Source: Cryptomeria japonica
Taxonomy: Eukaryota; Streptophyta; Pinopsida; Cupressales; Cupressaceae
Assembly: GCF_030272615.1 (NCBI RefSeq)
Contig: NC_081406.1
Coordinates: 458,642,072 to 458,706,071 of the forward strand
Length of the DNA stretch: 64,000 bases
Direction of reading: 5' to 3'
Positions 39,219 through 50,819 of the stretch are shown here, piece after piece. The position numbers and the translations under genes are program-made. Position 1 is the stretch's first letter. Each line of letters opens with the position of its first letter. The notes beneath the pieces were generated by a model. It was not told where the DNA came from, searched no databases, and saw nothing but the letters and a program-made list of their open reading frames with translations.

Positions 39219-39441
39219 TGTTCACCTATTGTTTTTTTGTCTATGGATTGTCTCTTAGTAATGTATGACTTGTCCAAGGATATGAGGACACTATGAGTCT
39301 AGTATGAACTCGGGCATTCCTTGTTTGTGACTATTTGATCTCCATGCAAATGGGTACAATGACTTTCTGAGTCGAACCTATACCTCGATTGTCATAACCT
39401 ATTTGCCATAATAAAGATCAATGATGATAAAGCACAAGAAT
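39219..39441. repeat. Inverted repeat partner of 42013-42236
   Basis: The 223-bp segment matches the reverse complement of 42013-42236 with scattered differences. It is part of the D-family 3' non-coding region. Confidence 0.8.
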
Positions 39442-40144
39442 ATTTTTCACTTCCATATCTTCTATCTTCCATCCCCCTTTCATGATTGACCTCCACCATC
39501 ATTCCAGATTTCATGTAGCCTGTTATCACATGACTGAGTAAAATGACATGCCAAAACCATTTTCATTTCATGTAGATTGCTCCTGCATTACCACATATTA
39601 GTGTTTCATACATACATATAGATATCACAATTGCACTGCATTTTGCATATATCATTAGTTAGTATATGCATACTCATATAAAACATAAAATGCCAAAATA
39701 ATAACACAACACATGTTAGCACATTTTATATTCTCATCATGTAAATAATTATTCACATTATCATATTCATCTGCATTTCATACATTCATATTTGTATAAC
39801 ATATAAAACATAAAAGAACAAAAAATATTGCATTTCATTATGTATATATATCTGCATTCCTATCATAATTAAACATCATAGATACATGTATCTTATACGC
39901 ATTCATACATCATAGAATCATAAATTTTATTAACACATACAAACATGCATCACATAGAAGCAACATCACATAGGTACATATGCATATAGCTATCGAAAGG
40001 ATGAATCATCTCATATATATATCTAAAAAATCATAAGTGTCATGATTCAATGATTTCAAAATCATATGGCTGCAATCACTCGAAGGTATTTACATCATCA
40101 TACAAAAACGGTAAAAAAACTGATACTTAGGGATCCATTTAAGA
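39442..40144. other. AT-rich region between D1 and the inverted LTR
   Basis: Rich in CATA/ATAC words with no coding content. Whether it belongs to D1 or lies between two elements is unclear. Confidence 0.5.
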
Positions 40145-40315
40145 CTATGATAAACTCCCTCCCTCGGAGCCAACCGACCTCAATGGAGTCTGAGCCCTGG
40201 AAATCACCACCCTAGAATCATCTCTCATGCCCCCTCTATCTAGTGGTGGTGCAGGACCCAGGAACCCACCACTCGATGCCTGTCTCCTGTCTCTCCCTCC
40301 AATGGTCATGCAAAA
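40145..40315 (-). mobile_element. Leader-like fragment attached to the inverted D-family LTR
   Basis: On the minus strand this follows the LTR end and reads as a short basic frame (GGRDRRQASS to GSEGGSLS). The first bases after the LTR (TTTTGCATGACC) resemble the start of the D1 leader (TTTTGGCATGCC), so it probably is the 5' end of an internal region. Confidence 0.5.
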
Positions 40316-41086
40316 TGTGTATGGTGAAAAGTGGATAATGGAAACAATAATATTGAAATAATAAATGAATTCAACCACAAAACCCTAGCCTAACAACAAC
40401 AAAGATCCACCATAACATATGAAGATTATCTAAGACAATGCAAACCAACAAAATAAAAAAGATTATACCATCACATGTCCACTAGGGTTTGAATCTCCAT
40501 TGATCTTGCTTGATATATTTTCTCTTAGATTTTATGTGTGCACAAGAGCTCAACAAAGAACGGAAATGTGGTTGATAGCTTGATCGCATAAGATTGATTA
40601 GAATGCTCCCTAGATAAATATAATGATTAGGGTTGATAATGGAGGGGACTATCCTCTTATATAGATGACACTATAGGAAATGGAGGGATAAGATTAAGAG
40701 GTGTAAAGATAAATGGTCGGCTAGGATTAAAGGGCAGGTAGAAGAAATAATTAAATAATAAAGGGGGTAGTTAGTGTAGAAATTAAGAGATGAATGCCAT
40801 GTGTCATGGGTAGAAAAGTCTAATGAATTAATTAAATAAATAAATATTTATTTAATTAATAGAGGAAGTGGGATCAATTAAATAAATAAAATATTTATTT
40901 AATTTAGGAAAAAGATAATTTAAATAAATAAAATTATTTAATTAAATGTGGAAAAAGGCTTAGAAGAGGATTAATGAATGAATTAATTAAATAAATATTT
41001 ATTTAATTAATATAAGACTTAGGATAAAATAATTAAATAAATAAAAATATTTATTTAATAAGACATGACAATTTTAGGTGTCTTCA
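40316..41086 (-). repeat. Inverted D-family LTR (771 bp)
   Basis: Its reverse complement starts TGAAGACACCTAAAATTGTC and ends CACCATACACA, matching the D1 LTR including palindrome array and TATA box. A polypurine tract adjoins its minus-strand 5' end and a leader-like fragment adjoins its 3' end, so it lies between a 3' internal region and a 5' internal region. Confidence 0.85.
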
Positions 41087-41101
41087 TTTTCCCCCTCTTT
41101 G
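41087..41101 (-). other. Polypurine tract next to the inverted D-family LTR
   Basis: On the minus strand CAAAGAGGGGGAAAA directly precedes the LTR start, so the LTR is a 3' LTR for sequence to its right. Confidence 0.75.
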
Positions 41102-42236
41102 AGACAATGTATCTTGTCATGTTGGCTAAAAGAAGATATGATAAATTGATACAAAGTTGCCCCATGATGAGAATGATATGCCACCTCGAGAGATTGGATG
41201 AATATGTTTGAAAAGATCGTAGACAATCTCTCAATAATAAAGAAAGGCTAGAAAGGACTGATAAGATAGGATAGAGTGACATAATCACGAGATAAAGAAG
41301 ACTAACACAAGAGACTAGGGATAGGGTAGCCTATAAGATAGACTATGAGGGAAAACATCCTCATTGGCATCCACATACCTAAGAGATCAAAGTGCAGAGA
41401 GAGTAAAGAGAAAAGAAGTTAGGAAATATGACATTGGTGCACAGATTCAACTGTGTTCGCCGATATTAGAGGCCAGCAAATGTAGGAGATCCAGTGAGTA
41501 CCAAAAAACCTCCTTGTACTTTGGTGTATTAATTTTTGTCATAAATGCATGTTAGGTAGGGATAGAAAATTTCAAGTAGGGGGAAAAAAACTTTAAGGTG
41601 CGTATGTTGGTGCTAGGCATGTTTGGGAAGGATAGGCGCATCTATTTCTAGTTTAAACACATCTATGATTTCAAAGATGTTTGTGCCAGATGCAAGTGTG
41701 TCTATATTGAGAAGGTGCGCTTATGCAAGATAGAGTCACGTCTGTGTGTTTTAGGTGTGTATGTGGAGGGAAGGCACATTTGTGTATGTTTAAAGTGTGT
41801 TTACATCTTCAAGGTCAAATCAACAGTTATGTGATAAACATATGATGTTGATTGGATAAGTTGTTGAGAGGATACACTCAAATAGGTCCTCTAGGGAAGA
41901 CAAGGATAAAAAATAGGGTTGGGATTGACAATTTTGTGATAGGACATACGTTGCCAATCAGGAAACTACTCAAGAAGATACACTCAAGCAAAGGCCCTAG
42001 AATAAGATAGAGATTCTTGTGCTTTATCATCATTGAGATTTATTATGGAAAATAGGTTATGACAATCCAAATATAGGTTTGACCTAGAAAGTCATTGTAC
42101 CTATTTGTATGGAGATTAGATAGTTGCAACCAAGGAATGCCCCAGTTCATACTAGACTCACTGTGTCCTCATATCCTTAGACATGTCATAGAATTACTAA
42201 GAGACAATCCACAAACAACAAAACAATAGGTGAACA
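41102..42236 (-). mobile_element. Inverted 3' internal region of a D-family element
   Basis: Non-coding. Its far end (42013-42236) is the reverse complement of the D1 3' region at 39219-39441. At about 42237 the sequence switches to plus-strand gag, an inversion junction. Confidence 0.65.
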
Positions 42237-43197
42237 TCAAAAGCACTTGGATACCCAGAGGCATGCTCAAAATTTGGACACAAGAAAACCCATTCAAATT
42301 TAGGGGCAATACACAAAAGCAAACTCATGATATGCCTATAGAACATGGTATAAACATACATTCCAATCCTCATTATGGCCCTATATCAAAAGGTCCCTAC
42401 ACACATCATCATTATAGACCCCATCCATATGAACATGTTTGCGATCAATACCATTCATACATGCATTATCCTCATCCTCCACGCGGTGGCTCAGGCATGG
42501 GATATGGTCCAAGAAGTCAATGTCAACCCAAAAAAAATTTAGAACAACAGATCAAGGACTGACAAAAGAAGATGGAGGACATCAATACACCAAAACCAAT
42601 AGAAGAAGCATACTTGACGAGATTGTTTCCACAAAGCTTAGGTGAACAAACATACTTGCAAACAAGGAATGCCCCAGTTCATACTAGACTCATGGTGTCC
42701 TCATATCCTTGGACAGGTCATAGCATTACTAAGAGACAAACCACAGACAACAAAACAATAGGGGAACATGAAAAGCACTTGGATACCCATAGGCATGCTC
42801 AAAATTTGGACACAAGAAAACCCCATGTCAAATTTGGGGGCAATACACAGAAGAAAACTCATGATATGCCTATAGAACATGGTATAAATAGACATTCCAA
42901 TCCTCATTATGGCCCTATATCAGAAGGTCCCTACACACATCATCATTATAGACCCCCTCCATATGAGCATGTTCACGATCAATATGATTCATACATGCAA
43001 TATCCTCATCCTCCACATGGTGGCTCAGGCATGGGATATGGTCCAAGAAGTCAATATCAACCCAAAAACAATTTGGAACAATAGATCAAGGACTTACAAA
43101 ATAATATGGAGGACATCAATACACCAAAACCAGCAGAAGAAACATACTTGATGAGATTGTTTCCATAAAGCTTAGGTGAACAAGCTATGGAATGGTT
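42134..43197. repeat. 532-bp tandem duplication spanning an inversion junction
   Basis: The unit begins GGAATGCCCCAGTTC at 42134 and again at 42666. Each unit holds the end of the inverted 3' region followed by plus-strand gag up to an AAGCTTAGGTGAACAA string (42638 and 43169). The inversion junction therefore existed before the duplication. Confidence 0.8.
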
Positions 43198-43518
43198 CTA
43201 CCAACTTCCACTTGGAATTAAGTCATGGGGTGACTTAGCAGAGGCATTTATCCAACATTTATCATATAACATAGAGACAAATATATCAGTTTCCACTTTG
43301 TGCAATACCAAACATAAAGATGGGGAGTCATTTTCATCATTCTTTCAAAGATAGAGGAATTTAGCTAGCAGATGCTCTTGCAAAAGTCCACAAAAACAAG
43401 TGGTAGAGATGTTTACACATAATGTCAACAGATAAATTGGTTATGACTTGAGGAAAGCTTGTTTGTCCACTTTTAAGGAATTCATTGAGAGAGGCTTAGA
43501 AAAAAAGAAAGTCTTAAT
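42238..43518 (+). pseudogene. D-family gypsy gag fragments, tandemly duplicated
   Basis: Both copies encode a gag stretch rich in His, Tyr and Pro (GPYTHHHYRP, PYEHV) ending in GPRSQ and NLEQ, parallel to D1 at 34643-34930. The second copy jumps from the IKD region to ETYLMRLFP and continues through the gag core to 43518, where the LINE begins. The part of D1 between IKDLQKKMEDINTPKP and AEETYL is missing. The second copy has TAG at 43082 where D1 has CAG. Frames are broken, so no protein is expected. Confidence 0.75.
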
Positions 43519-44699
43519 TTGTGTGGGAGTTCTGGATTGGCGTCAGGACAACATGAGGCAGATGACTCAGAGATTCCTGCAGATGGGGGGGGTTTAGATA
43601 CTAAGGATCTCGATGATCCCTTGGATTTGGGGGACCCAGGGGAAGGACCAACACCACGTGAAGAGAGGCTAGCAGATGAGAGCGGGAAAGGGTAGGTTCA
43701 AACTTCAAAAATAGAAGATGGCAACTCAGAAGGAGCCCAAGGACAACAAGCAACTAGGGATTTGAAGAACACAGTGGAGGGAAAAGATCATCTAGAAAGG
43801 GATCTTTCATCAACGGATGTTAAGGGGGGACACAATTTGAATGGACAGAGACGTAAGTGGACCTCTATGTTCGGGGTTAAACCTAAAGGTAAGTCCTCAT
43901 CGCCTCCTATTAAAAACAACTCAAATGTGTCTAAGGGCAAGTTTGCTATCATCGTTCCAAATCAAATCATAGACCAAAACATTGCTAGAATGGAAAATAC
44001 ATTGATCGGTAATTTTTTTGGGTCTAGACCTAATATAGAAATAGTTCATGGATTTGTCAAAAGAAAGTGGCTCTTGAAAGGTTAGGTTGAGGTGGTAGCA
44101 ATGAACAAAGGCTATCTATCCTTTTCTTTTTCTCGCGATGAGGATAGAAGAAACATTGTCTATAGTGGGACTTGGGCAATAGGCAAATACATCATGTACA
44201 TCCACAAGTGGCACCCTAATGTGGCAAAAGGGAATAATTTATTGATCTAAGTCCCGATGTGGGTCAAGCTCCTTGGGCTTCCAATGGAATTTTGGGAGGA
44301 AGATGTTTTTGTAGGAATAGCCAATACCTTCGAGGAGCTTATCAGTATTGACCAGATCATGACATCAAGAAGAAGGCTGATTTATGCTAGGATTTGTGTT
44401 GGAGTTGGACCTGACATGAATATGCTAGAAGAAATAGAGATATAATCTAAACTGGGGAAGTGGAAGCAGAATATTGTTTTTGAAACTATCCCCTTTTCTT
44501 TTTTTCATTGTAAAAAAGTTGGACATTGGGCTAAAAAATGTCCAAGTATCGAGGGTAAACCCTACCTCCAAACTAAGATTTGGAAAAAAGTGGATAAGCC
44601 TCTAAAAGCCTTGGAGTCCAATGACCCAGATCAGGAGAAACAGTCTCAGATTGGATGGGTGGAGGAAGAACTCACTAGTGAAGTGGGGAATGAACTAAA
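43519..44699 (+). pseudogene. LINE ORF1, 5' part (DUF4283-like domain and zinc knuckle)
   Basis: Begins where D-family gag homology ends. The frame with 43762 carries a basic linker, then ENTLIGNFFGSRP, SFSFSRDEDRR, GTWAIGKYIM, PMWVKLLGLPMEFW and RLIYARICVGV, the DUF4283-type nucleic-acid-binding region of plant L1 ORF1. A CHCC-type knuckle follows (FHCKKVGHWAKKCPS, about 44500-44545). Stops at 44083 (TAG), 44248 (TAA) and 44443 (TAA) all fit decayed Gln codons. The true start is not identifiable. Copia element C entered at 44699. Confidence 0.8.
44695..44699. repeat. Target site duplication of element C, left copy
   Basis: CTAAA, identical to 52335-52339. Confidence 0.85.
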
Positions 44700-46188
44700 T
44701 GATAATTCTGATACTTAATATTAAGTACAAATGCCAAGCTAATAAGAAGAGAGGGGGGGTATGAATCATACAAACTTAATCTTCCATAAAAACAACAGAT
44801 TCAACCTTGGTAACATATACTTCAGTAATATAACCAAAATAGCTAAACATACAAACTCAAAAGCATTTAAACATCATAAAACTCATAACACCAGATTTAA
44901 TGTGGAAACCCAAATAGGGAAAAACCACTGTGGGATTTTGGACCCACTAAGAAATATACTCTTCTAGAGTATGCTCGGTTAAAAGAAAATCGTGTTAAAG
45001 ATTACAAACACATTGCTCAATGTGACCCGGTTAAGGGATTTCCCTCAGATCCGTTAGGATCTTCACCTTGTTAGAAGTGACCCTGTTAAAGTATTTCATA
45101 CACTCAATTAGAATGTCACCTGGCTAGAGGGTTTTACAAATAAGACTGTTAAGTCCGCTTGGTTAAGAGATTCTCTATCACTTTACAAAATAATAATAAT
45201 ATAAATCTATTTGCAACTTCACATCTAAAATGCTAAAGAAGATTCTTATTTGCTCAATACAATAGGACTTATCTTGTCCATTTGCTGGGCTCTATACTCT
45301 GTTATTCAAAATAGGTCTTCAAGCTTCTATGCTTGGTAATCACTATGTAGCATCCTTGTGCATACACTTGCCCGCATACATTTTTTATCAACAGTTCATT
45401 ATTTATAAGCAATTTGCCAACCGCTTAATCTCCTTGATCACATTTCCCATGATCAATCATAGCCATTAGATCTTCAAACATGACTTGGTTCAATGTATCC
45501 TTCGACCTGAAAATTTTTTACCCCGCCTTGGAACTTGCATACATTTCTTGGAACTTGTGCTAGGGTATTGCAGTTCAATCTAAGCTGTAGATCTTCCTGC
45601 CAATTTTCCTTTGCCATAGATTCTTTAACCAAGTTCATTCTCAGCATACCAATCATTTAATCATAACCATCTCATCAGCTTCCTTCATTAAATAATGCTT
45701 TTATTCATTCAATGCATTATGTTATTACTCGGTTGCAACTCAGTAAATACTAAACTTCACTCGGTAGACATTCTGCCTTCATTAACCAATAGTGATAACC
45801 TTAGGGTTTAACGATTAGGTTCTTTAGGGTTTACCGACTAGGTTCTTTGCTCAGTAACATAGTATAGTATCAACCTTACAATCAACAACATATGTAGGAT
45901 ATCAAAACAATCAAAACATCATGATCTCATCATTGTCTAACTCGGTAATAGTTTCCCATTGAATAACTTATTCCTCCCCTTATTCATCACATTCTTTTTG
46001 TGTCTTTTACCGACATCTTTATACTCATCAAATCATACTTCTTAAGATATGGCATCATCATACTAAATTAGAAAATCAATTTCTTGACATCGATGACAAA
46101 ATAATAATATTAAGACAGTAAACATCCTTAATCAGTTATATCCATAATCACCAACAACCTTCTCAATATCCTTATTGAAATGCCAACA
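44700..46188 (-). repeat. 3' LTR of copia element C
   Basis: Minus strand TGTTGGCATTTC ... CAGAATTATCA. Carries a G7 tract (44753-44759), a GTGGAAACCCAAATAGGG module (about 44901) and repeated GTTAAGGGATTT/GTTAAAGATT-like words (44960-45190). Confidence 0.9.
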
Positions 46189-46200
46189 ATCTCCCCCTTT
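46189..46200 (-). other. Polypurine tract of element C
   Basis: Minus strand AAAGGGGGAGAT, directly before the 3' LTR. Confidence 0.9.
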
Positions 46201-46599
46201 GGCATTGATGGCAAAACCAATTGATTTGACCTAATTGATTCGGATTGCTATTCTGAAATGCTGAAATGCTCTCCCCCTATCATCAGTCTTCTCCCCCATA
46301 CATTAGTATTCTCCCCTTTTGTTCAGTCTTCTCCCCCTTTGACATTAATGCCGAAAAGTAAAGAACTAAAACATATTTTGTTCCTATATGAAGTGATTTC
46401 TTGCTGTTGTGTGTCAACTTAGTCTCGGTCAAAGAATTTTGTCTTCAATTCCTGTTCCCTGTTATTGTTTCCTGCACACGTTTAGAAAACATCCTAAAGT
46501 GTGTAAATCAGCATCAAATCCTAAAATATATTTTGTAGAGTCATCGAATTGATGCTTTCACTGAACTTGGTCAGTGAATGCAAGATAGGGGTAGGACCC

Positions 46600-49500
46600 C
46601 TAACTTACTTTGAGATACTGAAAAGTGTCCCTTGGCAGTGGCTCGGTAAAGATATCTGCTATTTGTTCCTTTGTGCTAACATACTCCAACACCACTTTCT
46701 TCTCTTGAGCTTCTTCTCTATGATAATGATATTTGATAGAGATGTGCTTTGTCTTAGAGTGCATAACAGGATTCTTTGAAATGTTAATGGAAATAGTATT
46801 GTCACAGAATATAGTTACTGGCTCAGTAAATTGCTCATTTATACCTTCCAATAGTTGTTTGATCCATGCTATATTGGTACAATTCAATGCTGCAACAACA
46901 TATTCAGCTTCTGCTGTTGACTGTGAAACACATTCTTATTTCTTGCTACGCCAACTCACTAGTCTTTCTCCTAAAAAGAAAGCTCCTCCACTTGTGCTTT
47001 TCCTGTCATAAATGTTGATTGCCCAATCAACATCAGTATAAACTTTTAAATCAAAAACATTTCCTTTCTAATATGCTAAGCCATAATCTTCAGTGCCTTT
47101 CAAGTATCTGAAAAATTGTCTTGATTGTTGTCATATGTGTTTCCTTGGGATCTACAAAGAATCTTGCAACTATACCTACTGCATGAGCTATATCTGGCCT
47201 ACTATGAACAACATATTGTAGCTTTCCAATCAGGGATTGGTAAAGTGTCTCATCAACAAATGCATTTTCATCATTCTTTGATAATTTACAGTTGGTAGTC
47301 ATAGGAGTAGTTACTAGTTTTAAATCCTCCATTCCAAATTTCTTCAAGATTTCCTTTATATATTTGGATTGAGTAATGAAAATCTCATTTTTCATTTGGA
47401 GTATCTGTAAACCTATAAAATACTTTATCTCACTGATTAATGACATCTCAAATTCTTTGCTCATTTCATTTCCAAATTTCTTGCATAGAGAGTCATTTCC
47501 ATAAAAGATAATATCATCAACAAATATGGCTGAGATCAGTATTATGTTTTCATCATTCTTCATGTACATATTGTTGTTTTCACTTGTCCTTATAAAATCA
47601 ATCTTGATTAAATAAGAGTGCAATCTTTCATACCATTCTCTAGGTGCTTGTTTCAAACCATATAAAGCTTTGTTCAATTTACATACCTGATCATTATTCT
47701 TGTCTTCAACAAATCCTTTAGGTTGTTCAATAAAAATTTCTTCCTTAATATACCATTCAGAAATGCAGATTTGACATCCATTTGATATACCTTGAAATTC
47801 TTGTAAGTAGCATATACCAATAATGTTCTTACTCCTTCAAGTCTTGCCACAGGTGCAAAAGTCTCACCATAAGCAATTCCTTCTTTTTGGGCATAACCTT
47901 TGCAAACTAGTCTTGCTTTATTTTGAATGACCTCACCTTTTCATTCAGCTTGTTTCTGAAAATCCAGTTTGTACCGATTAAATTTTTTTCCTTTGGTCTT
48001 GGGACCAATTTCCATGTGTCATTCTTCTTGATTTGATCAATCTCTTCTATCATAGCATTTATCCAATCTTCACTGTTAAATGCCTCTTTCACTATCCTCG
48101 ATTGAAATTCAGATATCAGACATGTGTTCTATCTCAGTTTGTTCCTTGTCAGCACTGGATCATTCTTATCTCCTATAATCTAACTTGATGTATGATGTCT
48201 TTTGACATACTTGGCTAATACAGGCTTAGTAGGCTCTGTATGATATTCTTCATCACTCGGTAACTGAATATTCTCTTCATTTCCTTCAACAGTTTTCTCG
48301 ATAAGACTTGTCAGTTGAACATAGACAAATTCATCATAATCTTCTAGTTCCTTGGAATTTACTTCATCATTTCTTTCCACAAATTCATCAATTTTCACAT
48401 TTACACTTTCTACTATTTTGTTAGATGATTTGATCAGACATTTCAATGCTTTTCTTCTAGAAGAATAACCTAGAAATGTTCCTTCTTCACTTTTCTGATC
48501 AAACTTTCCATTTCTATCATCTTTGTGAACATAGCATCTACTTCCAAAGATTTTAAAATAACTTACATTAGGTTTCTTGTCATACCAAATTTCATATGTT
48601 GTCTTCAAAGATCCTTTCTTCAGTTGTACTCGATTCAGGGTGTAAACTAGCGTGCTTATTGCTTCTCTCCAAAATGTTTCTGACACTTTCTTTTCAATCA
48701 TCAAGGTTCTGGCACATTCTACAATAGATCTATTTCTTCTCTCAGCAATTACATTTTGTTGTGGAGTTCTCAGTGCAGAGACTTGTCTTTTTATACCATG
48801 ATCATTGCAGAATAAGTTGAACTCATCAGAGGTGAACTCTCCTCCTCTGTCTGATCTAAGACATTTCAGTTGTCTTCCTATTTCATTTTCAACTCTTGCC
48901 TTGTACCATTTAAAACATTTGAAAAGCTTCTAATTTTTCTTTTAAAAACATAACTGACATCATCCTTGAGTAATCATCCACAAATAATATGAAATATTTA
49001 TCACCATAGTAACTTTGAACTTTCATAGGACCACAAAGATCAGTGTGCACAAGATCAAAAATTCCCTTAGAAGTGTAGGACTTACTTGTAAAGCTTGATC
49101 TTGTCATTTTACCCATCTGGCATCCTCGGCACATAGCATTCTGAGGTTTTTCCAAACTCGATAGACCTCTTACTCAGTGCTTCTTACTTATTTTGATCAG
49201 ATTATAAAAATTTACATGACAAAACCTTTTATGCCATAACCAGGTATCATCTATCTTTGCGTACAAACACTTGTTCTGAGTTGAGTCAAGGTGAAATGTG
49301 TTACTTTTTGTTTTTGTCCCGGTAGCAGCTAACTTTCCATGCTTGTCATGAACTTTGACAATTCCTTTCTAAAATTCTATTTAGTAACCTATGTTGTTTA
49401 GCTATGCTACACTCAACAAATTGTATTTCAAACCTTCAACCCAATAAACATTATTGCATTTTGCATTGTCAAGAAGTGTTATAGATCCTTTACCTTTTAT

Positions 49501-50754
49501 CAGACATGGTGCATCATTACCAAATCTTACATAGCCTCCATCATAATCTTCTAACATAAAAAACTTGTGTTTATCACCCGTCATGTGATGTGAACATCCA
49601 CTATCTATGATCCAAGAATCATTAGTATTAATGTGAGATATTAGGGCTTTTTCTTCATACCTTTCTTCATCTGATCCATCTTTGATAGCCACATAAACTA
49701 CTTCCTCTGGATCAGTTTCATCTGATTTATCATCATTGGATTCCTCATCAGCTATTAGGCATGACTTTCTATCTCTTCTCCTGAAATCTCGGTGTCCTCT
49801 GTAATGATTATCTTTCTGTCTGTCATCTCGGTAATCTCTCTTTTCAGTAGATTCTTTGTCAGGGCAGTTAGAAGCCATATGTCCTATCTTATCACAATTG
49901 AATCATTTCAAAGGTAGTTTTCCTTTATACTTACCTTTGCCTCTCGGTAACCTTCTAGCTAATAGTGCTTCAAATTCTTCTTGCTTTCTGATTTCCTCAT
50001 ACAGTTTATGTACTTCTTCCATGTTCTTGCAAAATCTTTCACTTGCTCCACTGTAATCCCCTTTAGTGTACTTACTCATTCTATCATTTTAATCATCAGA
50101 TTCACCAATATGAAAAGAACTAAATGCATATTCAACTTTATTTACCGAAGACCCACTCTTATCAAAATTACTTAACTCAAATGCATGTAGCTTACCAATA
50201 GTAGCATCCAAAGAAACTGGCATATTGGGTACAGACCTCAATTCATTGATTGCAGAGACTCGGATTGCATAAGCTGGTAGAAGGCTTCTTAACAACTTAC
50301 TTGTTATATCCATTTCTTCAATAGTTCCACCTACTCCTTTGATTTGATTGACAATCTCCTTTAGTCTTGTGCTGTACTGGGTTATGTTCTCACCTTCATT
50401 CATCCTCATAGATTCAAGTTTTCCCCTTAGACTATCCACTTTTTCTCTTTGAACATGTTCATCACCGCCATACATAGATATGAGCTTGTCCCACATTGCT
50501 TTTGCATCATTGCAGCCTTCTAGATCATTAAACTCTGAGCTGGTCAATGTAGATGTTATTTCAATCATTGCTTGGATATGTTCTTGCTTTTCCTTTATCT
50601 CTTCCATTGTCAATTGATAGGTGCTCGGTGTAATGAAATCATTCTCCAGATAATATTTAACATATTCTCCAACTCCTGATAGATGCAGCTTCATCCTTTT
50701 CTGCCATGTAGAGAAACATGACTTGTTCAGCTTTGATGCATCCCTCTTATACAT
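46600..50754 (-). pseudogene. Decayed copia gag-pol polyprotein of element C
   Basis: Starts at 50754 (MYKRDASKLNK) with a 221-codon gag segment containing AMWDKLISMYGGDEHV. The zinc knuckle (about 49880-49920) has a TGA in place of its first Cys. Then follow protease WIIDSGCSHHMTGD (about 49580-49625), integrase with HTDLCGP (about 49040), ETFWREA (about 48670), reverse transcriptase with FVDDIIFYG (about 47515), and RNase H/C-terminal blocks to STKEQIADIF (about 46660). At least three frame changes occur (about 48910, 47900 and 47090). Several stops match Gln in element A. It is diverged from A and B and represents a separate copia family. Confidence 0.88.
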
Positions 50755-50805
50755 CTTTAGATCTTTTCCTCAAGTGCCTTTAAAATTCTTCTTCCGGAGT
50801 CCAAA

Positions 50806-50817
50806 GCTCTGATACCA
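50806..50817 (-). other. Primer binding site of element C
   Basis: GCTCTGATACCA, complement of the initiator tRNA-Met type site, two bases from the 5' LTR. Confidence 0.9.
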
Positions 50818-50819
50818 AT

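Larger units (their letters stand above)
30987..39441 (+). mobile_element. Ty3/gypsy element D1, internally deleted, plus strand
   Basis: A 745-bp LTR is followed by a long leader, a gag-protease frame, an abrupt jump to the integrase C-terminus, and a non-coding 3' region. No plus-strand 3' LTR is found. The only other copy of this LTR lies inverted at 40316-41086. The gag type, the YCEYHKRKGH zinc-knuckle variant and the long 3' non-coding region suggest a non-chromovirus (Tat/Athila-like) lineage, which is inference. Reverse transcriptase, RNase H and most of integrase are absent. The right border is uncertain. Confidence 0.75.
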
